Below are positions 34,921 through 44,952 of a stretch of DNA of 64,000 nt, piece after piece (within the stretch, counting starts at the first letter, position 1; the number at the start of each line of letters is the position of its first letter). The stretch lies in assembly GCF_003568845.1 (NCBI RefSeq), contig NZ_CP030126.1, forward strand, positions 534,501 to 598,500, in the 5' to 3' direction. Both the position numbers and the translations under genes were made by a program. Origin of the DNA: Indioceanicola profundi. GTDB taxonomy: Bacteria > Pseudomonadota > Alphaproteobacteria > Azospirillales > Azospirillaceae. Under the pieces are notes generated by a model. The model did not search any database and had not been told where the DNA came from. It was given only the letters and a program-made list of their open reading frames with translations.

Positions 34921-37371
34921 ATGATCCGGCACTATGCATTGATGGCGCTCCGCACGCTGGCCCGGCACAGGCTCTATGCGGCGATCAATCTGTTCGGATT
35001 GGCGGTCGGTCTGGCGGCGGCCCTGTTGATCCTGATCTATGTCCGCCACGAAACCTCGTACGAGCGCCACTTCACCCAGGCCGACCGTATCTACCGACTG
35101 GCGCAGGACCCGCGGGACGAGAGCCAGTCGGACGGTATCCGTCACCATCTGGCGTCCCAGCCCATGGCCGACATGATCCGCGGCGTCGGTGCATCGCTAG
35201 GGATCGAGGCGGTGAGCCGGGTGGAAAATGGCAATCTGATCCTCTCGGAAGGCGGGCCGCCGCTTTCGCAGAGCGTTGGCATCGTGGACCCGGAATTCCT
35301 GCGGATCTTCGATTTCGAGTTCATCGCGGGCGATCCGCGGAGCGCGCTGGCCACGCCGGACAGTCTGGTCCTTTCGGAGGCGGCGGCGCGCAAGTTCTTC
35401 GGAAGTAGGGAGGCGGTCGGGCGCATGCTGACCGCCCAGACCGGCGCCGTGCTGCGCGTGACCGCGGTGATCGCGGAGCCGCGCGGTCCAAGCCAGGTCT
35501 GGTTCGAGGCGCTGATGTCCACCAGTTCGCCCCTGATCGGCCCGCCGCAATGGATCAACAGCAACGGGCCGGTCTATATCCTGGCGTCGCCGGGCGTATC
35601 GGGAGCGGAACTGGAACGTCGCCTGGATGAGGTCATCCCGCCGCTTGTGCCCGGCGAGGTACGGGAGGACCAGGGCGAAATCCGCCTCGGCCTGGAGCCG
35701 CTGTCGGATCTCTATCTGCATTCCGGGCGCTGGACGAGCATGAACCAGCCTCCAGCCAATGCGGCAACGGTCTATGCCACCGCCGGCGTGGCCGTGTTGC
35801 TCCTCGGCATTGCGGCGATCAACTATACGAATCTGGCGACCGCTCGCGCCAGTCTGCGGACCCGCGAGGTCGGGCTGCGCAAGACGGTGGGGGCGAAACG
35901 GCGTCAGTTGATCGTCCAGTTCCTGGGCGAGTCCATCCTGGTAGCAGCCGGCGGATTGCTCCTCGCCCTGGTCCTGACCGAACTGATGGCGGAGCCCTTC
36001 GCCAGCCTTATCGGCATCAGGCTTTATTTCAGCCCCTGGACGGACCCGCTACTGCTCACCGGCGCCATCCTGCTGACGCTGGGCGTGGGCGTGGTGGGAG
36101 GCGCCTATCCCGCCCTTTATCTCTCCGGTATCCGGCCGGCGGCGGTGCTGCGGGCGGGGAAAGGCGGTGTCGGCGGGGCGGGACGGCTGCGCGCCGCCCT
36201 GGTGATCGTGCAGTTCGCCTGCGCCGTCGGGCTGGCCGCGGCCACGCTGATCGTCGTGCAGCAGACCCGCTACGCCACCACCGCCGAACTCGGCTTCGAC
36301 AAGGAGAACCGTCTGATCCTCAGCGGCATCCGGCATGAGCAGGTGCGGCTCCAGTTGGAACCGCTGAAGGACGAACTGCTGCGCATTCCCGGCGTCACGG
36401 GGGCAGCCGCCTCCTGGATGGTGCCCGGAGGGGCGGGAGCGCAGGGGCGGGAGGTCTATTTGCCCGGCACGCCGGACGGCGAACGAATGAACCCCGAGGT
36501 CTACCGGGTCGAGCATGGCTTCCTGGACGTTCTGGGTGTCCGCATGCTTGCCGGCCGCGGCTTCGATCGGGCCCGGGCTGAGGACGAGATGCGGTTCCCC
36601 GACGGGGTGGAAGGACCGCAGGTCTTCAGCACTGTCCTGAACGCCACGGCCGCACGCAACCTCGGCTTCGCTTCTCCGGAAGAGGCGCTAGGACAGATCC
36701 TCGACTTCAGTGATGACACGCCGGTGACGTCACGGCTGCGGGTCATCGGGGTGGTGGAGGATTTCCGCCCGCGCAATGCCCGCAACGCGATCCGCCCCAC
36801 GGTCTTCGTCGGCGGCGACCCGGTGTACCGCTACAACTTCCTGACCTTGCGGCTGGCGCCGGGAGCCGACCTGGATAGGGTTCTGACGCAGGTGGATGTC
36901 GTCTGGAGCCGCTTCGCGCCGGATATCCCCGTCGCCCGCAGCTTCCTGGACGAGTATATCGAGCGCATGTATGAGCGGGAGAAGCGGATCGCCGGAGTGC
37001 TGGGCGGCTTCGCCGCGCTGACCGTCGCCATCGCCTGTCTGGGTCTGTTCGCCCTCGCTGCGTTCGAGGCGGAACGGCGGACCAAGGAGATCGGTGTCCG
37101 CAAGGTCCTCGGGGCGACGGTGCTGGACATCGTGCGGCTGCTGGCCTGGCGCTTCTCCCGCCCGGTTCTGATCGCGAACCTCATCGCTTGGCCGGTGACG
37201 TGGTTCCTTGTGGCGGAGTGGCTGGGCGGGTTCGCCTACCGTATCGACGTGACGCCGCTGCCCTTCATCCTGGCCGGCGGCGGCGCGCTGCTGATCGGAT
37301 GGATCACGGTGGCCGGCCATGCCGCCCGTGTGGCCGCCCGCCCGCCGGTCCAGGCCTTGCGCTACGAGTAG
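34921..37371 (+). CDS. MacB/FtsX-type ABC transporter permease 1
   Basis: An 816-residue inner-membrane permease with two repeated halves. Each half has a membrane anchor, a large periplasmic MacB-type core domain and an FtsX domain of three membrane segments. The N-terminal anchor is INLFGLAVGLAAALLILIYV (about residues 22-41). FtsX 1 begins near residue 285 (TAGVAVLLLGIAAINYTNLA) and contains the coupling motif REVGLRKTVGAKRRQLI; FtsX 2 begins near 690 (RRTKEIGVRKVLGATVLDIV). It ends LRYE like its paralogues. Transcribed alone from its own sigma-54 promoter and closed by a strong terminator; its ATPase is probably the one encoded at 39133. Confidence 0.88.
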   Translation: MIRHYALMALRTLARHRLYAAINLFGLAVGLAAALLILIYVRHETSYERHFTQADRIYRLAQDPRDESQSDGIRHHLASQPMADMIRGVGASLGIEAVSRVENGNLILSEGGPPLSQSVGIVDPEFLRIFDFEFIAGDPRSALATPDSLVLSEAAARKFFGSREAVGRMLTAQTGAVLRVTAVIAEPRGPSQVWFEALMSTSSPLIGPPQWINSNGPVYILASPGVSGAELERRLDEVIPPLVPGEVREDQGEIRLGLEPLSDLYLHSGRWTSMNQPPANAATVYATAGVAVLLLGIAAINYTNLATARASLRTREVGLRKTVGAKRRQLIVQFLGESILVAAGGLLLALVLTELMAEPFASLIGIRLYFSPWTDPLLLTGAILLTLGVGVVGGAYPALYLSGIRPAAVLRAGKGGVGGAGRLRAALVIVQFACAVGLAAATLIVVQQTRYATTAELGFDKENRLILSGIRHEQVRLQLEPLKDELLRIPGVTGAAASWMVPGGAGAQGREVYLPGTPDGERMNPEVYRVEHGFLDVLGVRMLAGRGFDRARAEDEMRFPDGVEGPQVFSTVLNATAARNLGFASPEEALGQILDFSDDTPVTSRLRVIGVVEDFRPRNARNAIRPTVFVGGDPVYRYNFLTLRLAPGADLDRVLTQVDVVWSRFAPDIPVARSFLDEYIERMYEREKRIAGVLGGFAALTVAIACLGLFALAAFEAERRTKEIGVRKVLGATVLDIVRLLAWRFSRPVLIANLIAWPVTWFLVAEWLGGFAYRIDVTPLPFILAGGGALLIGWITVAGHAARVAARPPVQALRYE

Positions 37372-37399
37372 CCGTTCCCGACTGCCCAGGAAATCCTGG

Positions 37400-37433
37400 G
37401 GCGCCATGGCTTGACCATGGCGCCTCTTTTTTT
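37400..37433 (+). terminator. Intrinsic terminator after permease 1
   Basis: GGCGCCATGG (37400-37409) pairs perfectly with CCATGGCGCC (37415-37424), loop CTTGA, followed by TCTTTTTTT. It isolates permease 1 from the adaptor operon. Confidence 0.92.
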
Positions 37434-37446
37434 GTCCCCTTGCAGG

Positions 37447-37462
37447 TGTCCGCAATCGGACA
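37447..37462. promoter_or_regulatory. Operator palindrome B1 (TGTCCG-N4-CGGACA)
   Basis: TGTCCGCAATCGGACA is a perfect inverted repeat with the same arms as A1. Its centre is about 122 bp upstream of the expected start of the sigma-54 promoter at 37551. Confidence 0.82.
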
Positions 37463-37472
37463 TGCAGGTAAG

Positions 37473-37488
37473 TGTCCGATTGCGGACA
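37473..37488. promoter_or_regulatory. Operator palindrome B2 (TGTCCG-N4-CGGACA)
   Basis: TGTCCGATTGCGGACA is a perfect inverted repeat, centred 26 bp from B1 and about 96 bp upstream of the expected start. A degenerate third copy with an intact CGGACA half lies at 37490-37505. Confidence 0.82.
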
Positions 37489-37550
37489 GCGTTCATTTCC
37501 GGACAGTGACGCTCGGCCCGCAACCTCAAGAATTCCGTCACTTCCAGTTC

Positions 37551-37566
37551 TGGCACGTGGATTGCC
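37551..37566 (+). promoter_or_regulatory. Sigma-54 promoter of the adaptor-ATPase-permease operon
   Basis: TGGCACGTGGATTGCC is a near-perfect -24/-12 element: TGGCAC, five bases, TTGC, with GG and GC ten bases apart. Transcription would start near 37577, about 51 nt upstream of the small ORF at 37628. Confidence 0.88.
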
Positions 37567-37627
37567 ATGAAACTCGCGACAACGGGCGGATTGCCCGGAC
37601 CTGTGTGCGGGACCCATGAGGACGACC

Positions 37628-37780
37628 ATGAACACTGCCCCTGAAGCGCACCCGGACAGAGCACAGCGCCGCACCCTGTGGGAGCGGTTGGATGACGGAA
37701 TCGCTTCCGTGAATCCCGATTTCTGGCTCGCGGGGGCCGTGTTCGCGGTGATCGTGCCATGGCTCAACCGCCTCGCTTGA
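37628..37780 (+). CDS. Possible 50-residue single-span membrane peptide
   Basis: ATG 37628 to TGA 37780. The sequence starts MNTAPEAHPDRAQRRTLWER, followed by a polar stretch, one hydrophobic span (FWLAGAVFAVIVPWLNRLA, about residues 32-50) and the stop. It is the first open frame after the sigma-54 promoter, with GAGGACG just upstream of the start, and ends 29 bp before the adaptor start. The layout suggests a regulatory or structural micropeptide of the transporter, but a translated leader without function is equally possible. Confidence 0.5.
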   Translation: MNTAPEAHPDRAQRRTLWERLDDGIASVNPDFWLAGAVFAVIVPWLNRLA

Positions 37781-37809
37781 CGCTGGTCCGGACGGAAGGA
37801 AAAGCAACG

Positions 37810-39072
37810 ATGGGAATGGATCGGAAGATCGAGAAGGCCGGCTGGACCAAGCACAAGCGCTGGATCGGTGCTGCCGCGGTGGCGCTGCTTCTGGCGGGCG
37901 GCGGCTATTACGCGGCGTCCGGCATGGGAGGCGGGCAGACCATCCGCATGGCGCAGGAGCGGCTGTCGGTCGCGGCCGTGCAGGAAGGCCAGTTCGAGGA
38001 CTTCATCCCCGTCCGCGGCGCTGTGGAGCCGCTGACCAGCATTTTCCTGGACGCCAGCGAAGGTGGCCGGGTCGAGCGCCGTCTGGTGGAGCCGGGCCAG
38101 CCGGTCAAGGCCGGCCAGCCGCTGGTTGAGTTCTCCAACACCCAGCTCCAGCTCCAGGTGCTGGGCAACGAGGTGCAGGTGGTGGAGCAGCAGAACCAGC
38201 TCCGATCCCTGGAAATCTCGCTGGAGAGCACCCGCCTGTCCAACAAGACGGCGCTGGTGCAGGTCGAGTACGAGATCGTCCGGCTGGGCAGGGAGCTGGA
38301 GCGCCGCTCCACCCTGGTGAAGACCTCTGCCGTATCCGAACGGGAGTACCAGGACACCCGCGACGAGCTTGATTATTACAAGAACCGCCGTGCCGTCCTG
38401 CTGGAGACGGTGAGCACCACCGACCGCATGCGGGCCGAGCAGTATGACCAGCTCGCCAAGTCCACGGCCAGCCTGGAGCAGCAGCTTGAGATCATGCGCC
38501 GCTCGCTGGACAATCTCACGGTCCGTGCGCCGGTGGATGGCATCCTGACCGTGCTGGACGCCGAGATCGGCCAGAACAAGACCCGCGGGGAGCAGATCGG
38601 CCGCATCGACCGCACCGACGGCTTCAAGGTCGTCGCCCAGGTGGACGAGTTCTACCTCTCGCGCCTCGAGGTCGGGCAGTCGGCCGAGGCCGCCATCGGT
38701 TCCGGCAGCTACAGGCTGACCGTGGCAAAGATCTACCCGCAGGTGCGGGACGGCCAGTTCCGGGTGGACCTGGAATTCGGAGACGAGAAGCCGGCCGGCA
38801 TCCGGCCGGGCCAGACGCTGCAGATGCGCTTGCGGCTGGGGGCCACCTCCACCGCGCTGCTGATCCCGAACGGCGGCTTTTATCAGGATACCGGCGGCTC
38901 CTGGATTTTCGTGGTGGACCCGTCCGGTGAATTCGCCACCAAGCGCAACATCAAGGTGGGCCGCCGCAACACCCAGGTGATCGAGGTGGAGGAGGGGCTG
39001 GCTCCCGGCGAGCGGGTCATCACCTCGGCCTATGGAGACATGGTCCGCATGGACCGCATCCAGTTCAACTGA
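37810..39072 (+). CDS. Periplasmic adaptor (HlyD/MacA-type membrane-fusion protein)
   Basis: A 420-residue adaptor from ATG 37810, preceded by GGAAGGA. A basic start (MGMDRKIEKAGWTKHKRWIG) and one membrane span (about residues 19-37) anchor it. The lipoyl-like half-motifs (VEPGQPVKAGQPLVEFSN; TVRAPVDGILTVLDAEIGQN) flank a coiled-coil hairpin of about residues 115-230. A beta-barrel and membrane-proximal domain follow (VDEFYLSRLEVGQSAEA). It should bridge the ABC permease to an outer-membrane channel; no TolC-type gene is in the window. Confidence 0.9.
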   Translation: MGMDRKIEKAGWTKHKRWIGAAAVALLLAGGGYYAASGMGGGQTIRMAQERLSVAAVQEGQFEDFIPVRGAVEPLTSIFLDASEGGRVERRLVEPGQPVKAGQPLVEFSNTQLQLQVLGNEVQVVEQQNQLRSLEISLESTRLSNKTALVQVEYEIVRLGRELERRSTLVKTSAVSEREYQDTRDELDYYKNRRAVLLETVSTTDRMRAEQYDQLAKSTASLEQQLEIMRRSLDNLTVRAPVDGILTVLDAEIGQNKTRGEQIGRIDRTDGFKVVAQVDEFYLSRLEVGQSAEAAIGSGSYRLTVAKIYPQVRDGQFRVDLEFGDEKPAGIRPGQTLQMRLRLGATSTALLIPNGGFYQDTGGSWIFVVDPSGEFATKRNIKVGRRNTQVIEVEEGLAPGERVITSAYGDMVRMDRIQFN

Positions 39073-39132
39073 ACCGAACCGACCACGGACACCGCTGGAT
39101 TGCGATCCGGCCGATCAGAAGGAAGAAACACG

Positions 39133-39813
<681 letters not shown>

Positions 39814-39877
39814 TCCGGCGCCCGCCGCCGTCCCGCGGCGGGCCGCCCGATCCCTGCAAGCCCGAAGGAACCCCTCC

Positions 39878-42367
39878 ATGTTCCGCAACTACGTTACCGT
39901 CGCCCTGCGCAATCTGGTCAAGCACCGGCTCTACTCCGCGATCAACATCGTGGGGCTGGCGGTAGGGCTTGCAGCCTGCGTCCTGATCCTCGTCTTCGTG
40001 CGCAACGAGCTCAGCTACGACCGGTTCTTCACCGGCCATGAGCGGCTCTATCAGGTCGCGATCACGGCCAACACTCCCGGCCGGCAGCCGGAAAAGACCA
40101 GCATGACCATGCTGCCCTTCGCCCGCGCCATGAAGGAGAGCTTCCCGGAGGTAGAGGAGACCACCCGCATCGTGCGGCAGCGCTCCGTCCTCCGGCGGGA
40201 CGAGACCCAGTTCTTCGAACTGGTGATCCTCGCCGATGCTTCGATGTTCCGGATGTTCGACTTCCCCTTCGTGGCGGGCGACCGGGAAACCTCCCTGGAT
40301 CAGCCGACCGGCATCGTGCTCAGCGAGCGTATGGCGCGGAAATATTTCGGGGAGCGGTCCGCACTCGGCCAGACCATCACCATCGACAATCAGCATGAGC
40401 TGGTGGTCACCGGTGTGTTCAAGGACCTGCCTTCCAACACGCAGTTCGACTTCGACATCGTCATGCCCATCAACTCCGTCGCGGCACGCAATCTGCGCGC
40501 GCTGGAGGAGAACTGGGGGGCGATCTGCTGCAAGACCTATGTGCGGCTGGCCGAGGGTGCCGACATCGAGGATGTGCGTGAGCGGCTTCTTCCCTGGATG
40601 AAGCGGACCGCCCCCACGCTGAACGGCCCGAACGGCAGCGTCAATCTGGGCGATGCATTCATTCCCAGCCTGCGCCCGGTGGCCGATGTCCATATGGAAC
40701 CGCTTCTGGGCGACATGCGCCCAGGCACCAGCAAGGCTGAAATCTATACCTTCAGCGCCGTGGCGCTCCTGGTCGTGGCCATCGCCAGCATCAACTTCAT
40801 GAATCTCGCGACGGCCCGCGCCACCCAACGCGCACGGGAAGTCAGCGTGCGCAAGGTGGTGGGGGCCAGCCGCACCCAGATCGTGGCGCAGTTCATCGGC
40901 GAATCCGTGCTGCTGACCCTGATCGGGCTGCTGCTGTCGCTGGCGCTGGTGGAGCTGGCGCTGCCGGCCTACAGCGCCTTCCTGCAGAAGGATCTCGCCT
41001 TCGATTACAGCGATCCGGCTCTGCTGGCGATCCTGCTCGGTCTGGCCTTCTTCGTCGGCATCGCGGGCGGCGCATATCCGGCCTTCTTCCTGTCCGGCTT
41101 TAACCCGGCCAAGGTGCTGAAGGGCGCTTCCAGCGGAGTGGGCGGGGGTAGCGGCCGGCTGCGCATGATCCTGGTGGTGGTGCAGTTCTCCATCTCCATC
41201 GGGTTGATGGTCGCCACTGCCGTGGTCTATGGGCAGCTCCTCTTTGCCCAGAACAAGAACCTCGGTTTCCAGCGGGACAATCTGGTTGTCCTGAGCGGAA
41301 CCGGCCGTCCCGGCGTGCGGGACAATCTGAACGGTCTTCTGGAAACGCTGCGCCAGGACCCGCGCATCGTCGGCGCGGCCGCCACCAACATCATTCCCGG
41401 CGAGATGGATGAGAGCAATACCAACATCCGCCTGCCGGGCGGCGACCCGACGGAGCAGATCGTCATTCGCAACGACACGGTCGGGCCGGAATTCGTTTCC
41501 ACCATGGGCATGCGGATCATTGCCGGCCGCGACTTCGACAAGTCCCGCGGCACGGATGTGATCCAGCGGCCGGACTGGCAGCTCCGCGGCGAACCCACGC
41601 CCGAGGGAACCCAGCCTTTCTCCCAGCCGGGTGCGGCGCTGATCAACGAGTCCGCCGTGCGCCGCCTCGGCTACGCGTCGCCGGAAGCGGCCATCGGCCA
41701 GACTTTCACGGCGGGCGACAGCGAGGTCAGTTCGCTCGACCTGACCATCATCGGCGTGGTGGAGGATTTCCACTTCCGCTCCATCCACGATCCCATCGCG
41801 CCTGGCTTCTTCATCACCGACAACGGATACAGCAGCGATGCCGTGATCCGGGTGCGCGGCGACGATGTGCGGGGCGCGCTGGAGGCGATCGACACGGCTT
41901 GGCGCAATGCCAACCCGTCGGTGCCGGTGCAGCGGGCCTTCCTGGACGACCAGCTTCAGGCCCTCTATGAGCGGGAGCAGCAGACCGGCACCCTGTTCGC
42001 CGCCTTCTCCGGCCTCGCCATCGTGATCGCTTGCCTCGGCCTCTTCGGGCTGGCCAGCTTCACGGCGGAGCGGCGGACCAAGGAGATCGGGCTCCGCAAG
42101 GTGCTCGGCGCCAGCGTGACCGACATCGTGCGGCTGCTGGTCTGGCAGTTCTCCAAGCCGGTGCTGGTGGCGAACCTGATTGCATGGCCGCTGGCCTGGT
42201 ACGGCATGTCCCGCTGGCTGGAGAGCTTCACCTACCGCATCGACCTGAACCCGCTGCCCTTCCTGCTGGCGGGAGCGGCGGCTCTGGCCATCGCCTGGGC
42301 CACGGTTGGCCTGCATGCCGCCAAGGTCGCGCGGTCCAAGCCGGTCACGGCGTTGCGGTACGAGTAA
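39878..42367 (+). CDS. MacB/FtsX-type ABC transporter permease 2
   Basis: An 829-residue permease from ATG 39878 (MFRNYVTVALRNLVKHRLYS), with the same duplicated architecture as permease 1. The anchor is INIVGLAVGLAACVLILVFV, FtsX 1 begins with IASINFMNLATARATQRARE around residue 305, and FtsX 2 (RRTKEIGLRKVLGASVTDIV) around residue 735. The first periplasmic core has a Cys pair (GAICCK near residue 210) not seen in the others, possibly for a disulfide. It follows the ATPase by 64 bp. It differs from permeases 1, 3 and 4 mainly in the periplasmic domains. Confidence 0.88.
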   Translation: MFRNYVTVALRNLVKHRLYSAINIVGLAVGLAACVLILVFVRNELSYDRFFTGHERLYQVAITANTPGRQPEKTSMTMLPFARAMKESFPEVEETTRIVRQRSVLRRDETQFFELVILADASMFRMFDFPFVAGDRETSLDQPTGIVLSERMARKYFGERSALGQTITIDNQHELVVTGVFKDLPSNTQFDFDIVMPINSVAARNLRALEENWGAICCKTYVRLAEGADIEDVRERLLPWMKRTAPTLNGPNGSVNLGDAFIPSLRPVADVHMEPLLGDMRPGTSKAEIYTFSAVALLVVAIASINFMNLATARATQRAREVSVRKVVGASRTQIVAQFIGESVLLTLIGLLLSLALVELALPAYSAFLQKDLAFDYSDPALLAILLGLAFFVGIAGGAYPAFFLSGFNPAKVLKGASSGVGGGSGRLRMILVVVQFSISIGLMVATAVVYGQLLFAQNKNLGFQRDNLVVLSGTGRPGVRDNLNGLLETLRQDPRIVGAAATNIIPGEMDESNTNIRLPGGDPTEQIVIRNDTVGPEFVSTMGMRIIAGRDFDKSRGTDVIQRPDWQLRGEPTPEGTQPFSQPGAALINESAVRRLGYASPEAAIGQTFTAGDSEVSSLDLTIIGVVEDFHFRSIHDPIAPGFFITDNGYSSDAVIRVRGDDVRGALEAIDTAWRNANPSVPVQRAFLDDQLQALYEREQQTGTLFAAFSGLAIVIACLGLFGLASFTAERRTKEIGLRKVLGASVTDIVRLLVWQFSKPVLVANLIAWPLAWYGMSRWLESFTYRIDLNPLPFLLAGAAALAIAWATVGLHAAKVARSKPVTALRYE

Positions 42368-42435
42368 GCCGGGCAAAGGGGGCGGCCGGAACGGGCCGCC
42401 CCTGCGTGCGCAAGGGTCGTGTGAGGAGGGGCGGG

Positions 42436-44895
42436 ATGCTTAGGAATTGGATTACAGTGACCCTGCGCAATCTGGCGCGTCATCGTCTTTATGCGGCGGT
42501 GAACATACTTGGCCTGGCGGTAGGGCTTGCTGCCTGCCTGCTGATCGCCGTGCTGGTCCGGCATGAAACCAGTTTCGATGGGTTTCATGCGAACGCGGAC
42601 CGGATCGTCCGGGTGAACCGGACGGAATTCATCGCAGAGCGCGCTCCCCAGACCAGCGGCACCACCGCCATGCCGGTCGGCCCGACTCTGGCCGATGCAT
42701 ATCCCGAAGTGGAGATGATGGTGCGGGTGGCCCGCTTCGGCGCTATCATCCAGACCGATGGAGGCGTGTTCCGGGAACGGGTATTCCGGACCGATCCCGG
42801 CTATTTCCAACTGATCGACGCGGTCTTTCTGCACGGGGATGCGTCCCTGGCGTTGGCAGAGCGGGACAGCGCCGTGCTGACCCAATCCAAGGCGCGCAAA
42901 TATTTCGGTGATGTGGACCCTGTCGGCCGCACGCTGACGCTGACCACCGGGCGCAGTTGGCGCATTACCGGCGTGATAGCCGACCCGCCCGTGAATACGC
43001 GGTTCGATGCGGGCATCATCACCCACTTGGACAGCAGCTTCAGCGACAGCGCCGACCAGTGGTATCGGGAAAGGGTTGATGGATGGTCCAACCACTGGCT
43101 CACCACCTACCTGCTGCTCCGTCCCGGCGCCGACCTCGCGGCCATGCAGGCCCGCATGGAGGATGTGCTGGCGGAAACCCCTGATTATCAGCGGCCCGAC
43201 ACGCCCGGACTGGGCTACAGCTTCACGCTTTCCTTCCAACCCTTGGCGGAGATCAACACCAATCCGCAGGGCGGTGAGCCAGGAACGCCGACCACGGTCA
43301 TCCATGCGCTGATCGCGGTTGGGGGGCTGATCCTGCTAGTGGCGGGCATCAATTTCGTGAACCTTACGACCGCGCGTGCCAGCCTGCGCGCCCGCGAGGT
43401 TGCCGTCCGCAAGACGCTGGGCGCTCGCCGCGCCAGCATCATCGCCCAGTTCCTGGGGGAATCGGTGATGCTGTCGTTGTTCGCCGGGCTGGTCGCCCTG
43501 GCGCTGGTGGAGCTCAGCCTGCCCCTGGTTCTTCAAGGACTGGAACTACCAGCCCTTGCAGGGCCGGCGGAATCATTGGAGCTGCTGACCTACGCCTTGC
43601 CGTTTCTGGTGCTCCTCGGTGTGGCGGCGGGGCTGTATCCGGCCTTCATCCTCTCCGCCTTCGCTCCCGCGTCCGCGCTGAAGGGGGGCGGCACCGCGCC
43701 GGGCGGTGGAAAGCTCCGCACCGTGCTGGTCGTGGTGCAGTTCGGCATCGCCATCGCGCTGGTGATTGGCACCACCGTCATCCTGACGCAGACCCGCTAC
43801 GCCAGCAGCCAGCGCCTCGGCTTCGATCAGGAGAATCTGGTGCTGCTCAGGGGCCTGGACCTGGATGAGGTACGTCCGCAACGCGAAGCGCTGATAGAGC
43901 GGATCGGCCGTCTGCCGGGCGTGGTGACCGCCGGCCTCACCTCCTGGGCGCCGGCGGACCCCTCCGAGCGGACCACCACCTTCCGCTTCCCGGGTGAGGA
44001 GAGGGCGGTCACCTTGCGCAACGAGCCGGTGGATTTCGGTTATCTGGAGGCGCTGGGCGCACGGCTGCTGGCCGGCCGCATCTTCGACCGCGCCCGGCCG
44101 GTGGACCTGTTCCAGGAGTCAGGGCAGACCAATGGCCGCTTCGATGGCACCGCGGTGGTCACTGCCGGGATTCTGCCGGTGCTGGGCGTCGCCACGCCGG
44201 AAGAGGCACTGGGGCGGCCTATGATCTATGGAAGCACCGTGACCGACGGGGTGGAGCGGCACCATATCGTCACCATCGTCGGCGTTGTGGAGGATATCCA
44301 ATTCTCCTCCGCGCGGGACGCGCTGGTGCCCACGGTCTTCATGGTGGATCGCACGCAGCTGGACGTATTGGCCATCCGGCTCGCGGCCAGCACGGGGCCG
44401 GACACGTTGGCCGCCATCGATGCAATGTGGCGGGACGTCGTTCCGAACGTGCCGGTGCGCCGCGACTTCCTGGATGAGCGCGTCCGCAGGCTTTATGCAG
44501 CGGAGGCGCGGCAGGCAACCGTACTGGCGGCCTTTGCCGGCCTTACCATCGTAATCGCCTGTCTTGGCCTCTTCGGCCTTGCCGCCTTCACGGCGGAGCG
44601 GCGGACGAAGGAGATCGGTGTGCGCAAGGTGTTGGGCGCCCGCACGCGCGACATCGTCCGCCTGCTGGTCTGGCAGTTCTCCCGTCCGGTGCTGCTGGCG
44701 AACCTGATCGCCTGGCCGGTTGCATGGATTGCGATGGAGCACTGGCTGAACGGCTTCGCCATCCGCATCGACCTCGGCCCCGGCCCGTTCCTGGCGGCGG
44801 GAGCCGGCGCCCTGGTGATCGCCTGGGCCACCGTGGCCGGCCACGCGGCGCGGGTGGCGCGGCGCAGACCGGTCACCGCTTTACGGTATGAGTGA
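42436..44895 (+). CDS. MacB/FtsX-type ABC transporter permease 3
   Basis: An 819-residue permease from ATG 42436 (MLRNWITVTLRNLARHRLYA), preceded by GAGGAGGGGCGGG. Duplicated core-plus-FtsX architecture: anchor VNILGLAVGLAACLLIAVLV; FtsX 1 with REVAVRKTLGARRASIIAQF near residue 325; FtsX 2 with RRTKEIGVRKVLGARTRDIV near residue 725. Its sequence aligns without gaps to permease 4 around both stop codons of that gene, showing Trp at each place (TSWAPADPSE; VIAWATVAGH). It is the best guide to the ancestral permease 4. Confidence 0.88.
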   Translation: MLRNWITVTLRNLARHRLYAAVNILGLAVGLAACLLIAVLVRHETSFDGFHANADRIVRVNRTEFIAERAPQTSGTTAMPVGPTLADAYPEVEMMVRVARFGAIIQTDGGVFRERVFRTDPGYFQLIDAVFLHGDASLALAERDSAVLTQSKARKYFGDVDPVGRTLTLTTGRSWRITGVIADPPVNTRFDAGIITHLDSSFSDSADQWYRERVDGWSNHWLTTYLLLRPGADLAAMQARMEDVLAETPDYQRPDTPGLGYSFTLSFQPLAEINTNPQGGEPGTPTTVIHALIAVGGLILLVAGINFVNLTTARASLRAREVAVRKTLGARRASIIAQFLGESVMLSLFAGLVALALVELSLPLVLQGLELPALAGPAESLELLTYALPFLVLLGVAAGLYPAFILSAFAPASALKGGGTAPGGGKLRTVLVVVQFGIAIALVIGTTVILTQTRYASSQRLGFDQENLVLLRGLDLDEVRPQREALIERIGRLPGVVTAGLTSWAPADPSERTTTFRFPGEERAVTLRNEPVDFGYLEALGARLLAGRIFDRARPVDLFQESGQTNGRFDGTAVVTAGILPVLGVATPEEALGRPMIYGSTVTDGVERHHIVTIVGVVEDIQFSSARDALVPTVFMVDRTQLDVLAIRLAASTGPDTLAAIDAMWRDVVPNVPVRRDFLDERVRRLYAAEARQATVLAAFAGLTIVIACLGLFGLAAFTAERRTKEIGVRKVLGARTRDIVRLLVWQFSRPVLLANLIAWPVAWIAMEHWLNGFAIRIDLGPGPFLAAGAGALVIAWATVAGHAARVARRRPVTALRYE

Positions 44896-44952
44896 TTTTC
44901 CTGATCGGCATTGCGCCATAGGCGGCGCCAGCTTGGAAGGAGAGGGTGAACA

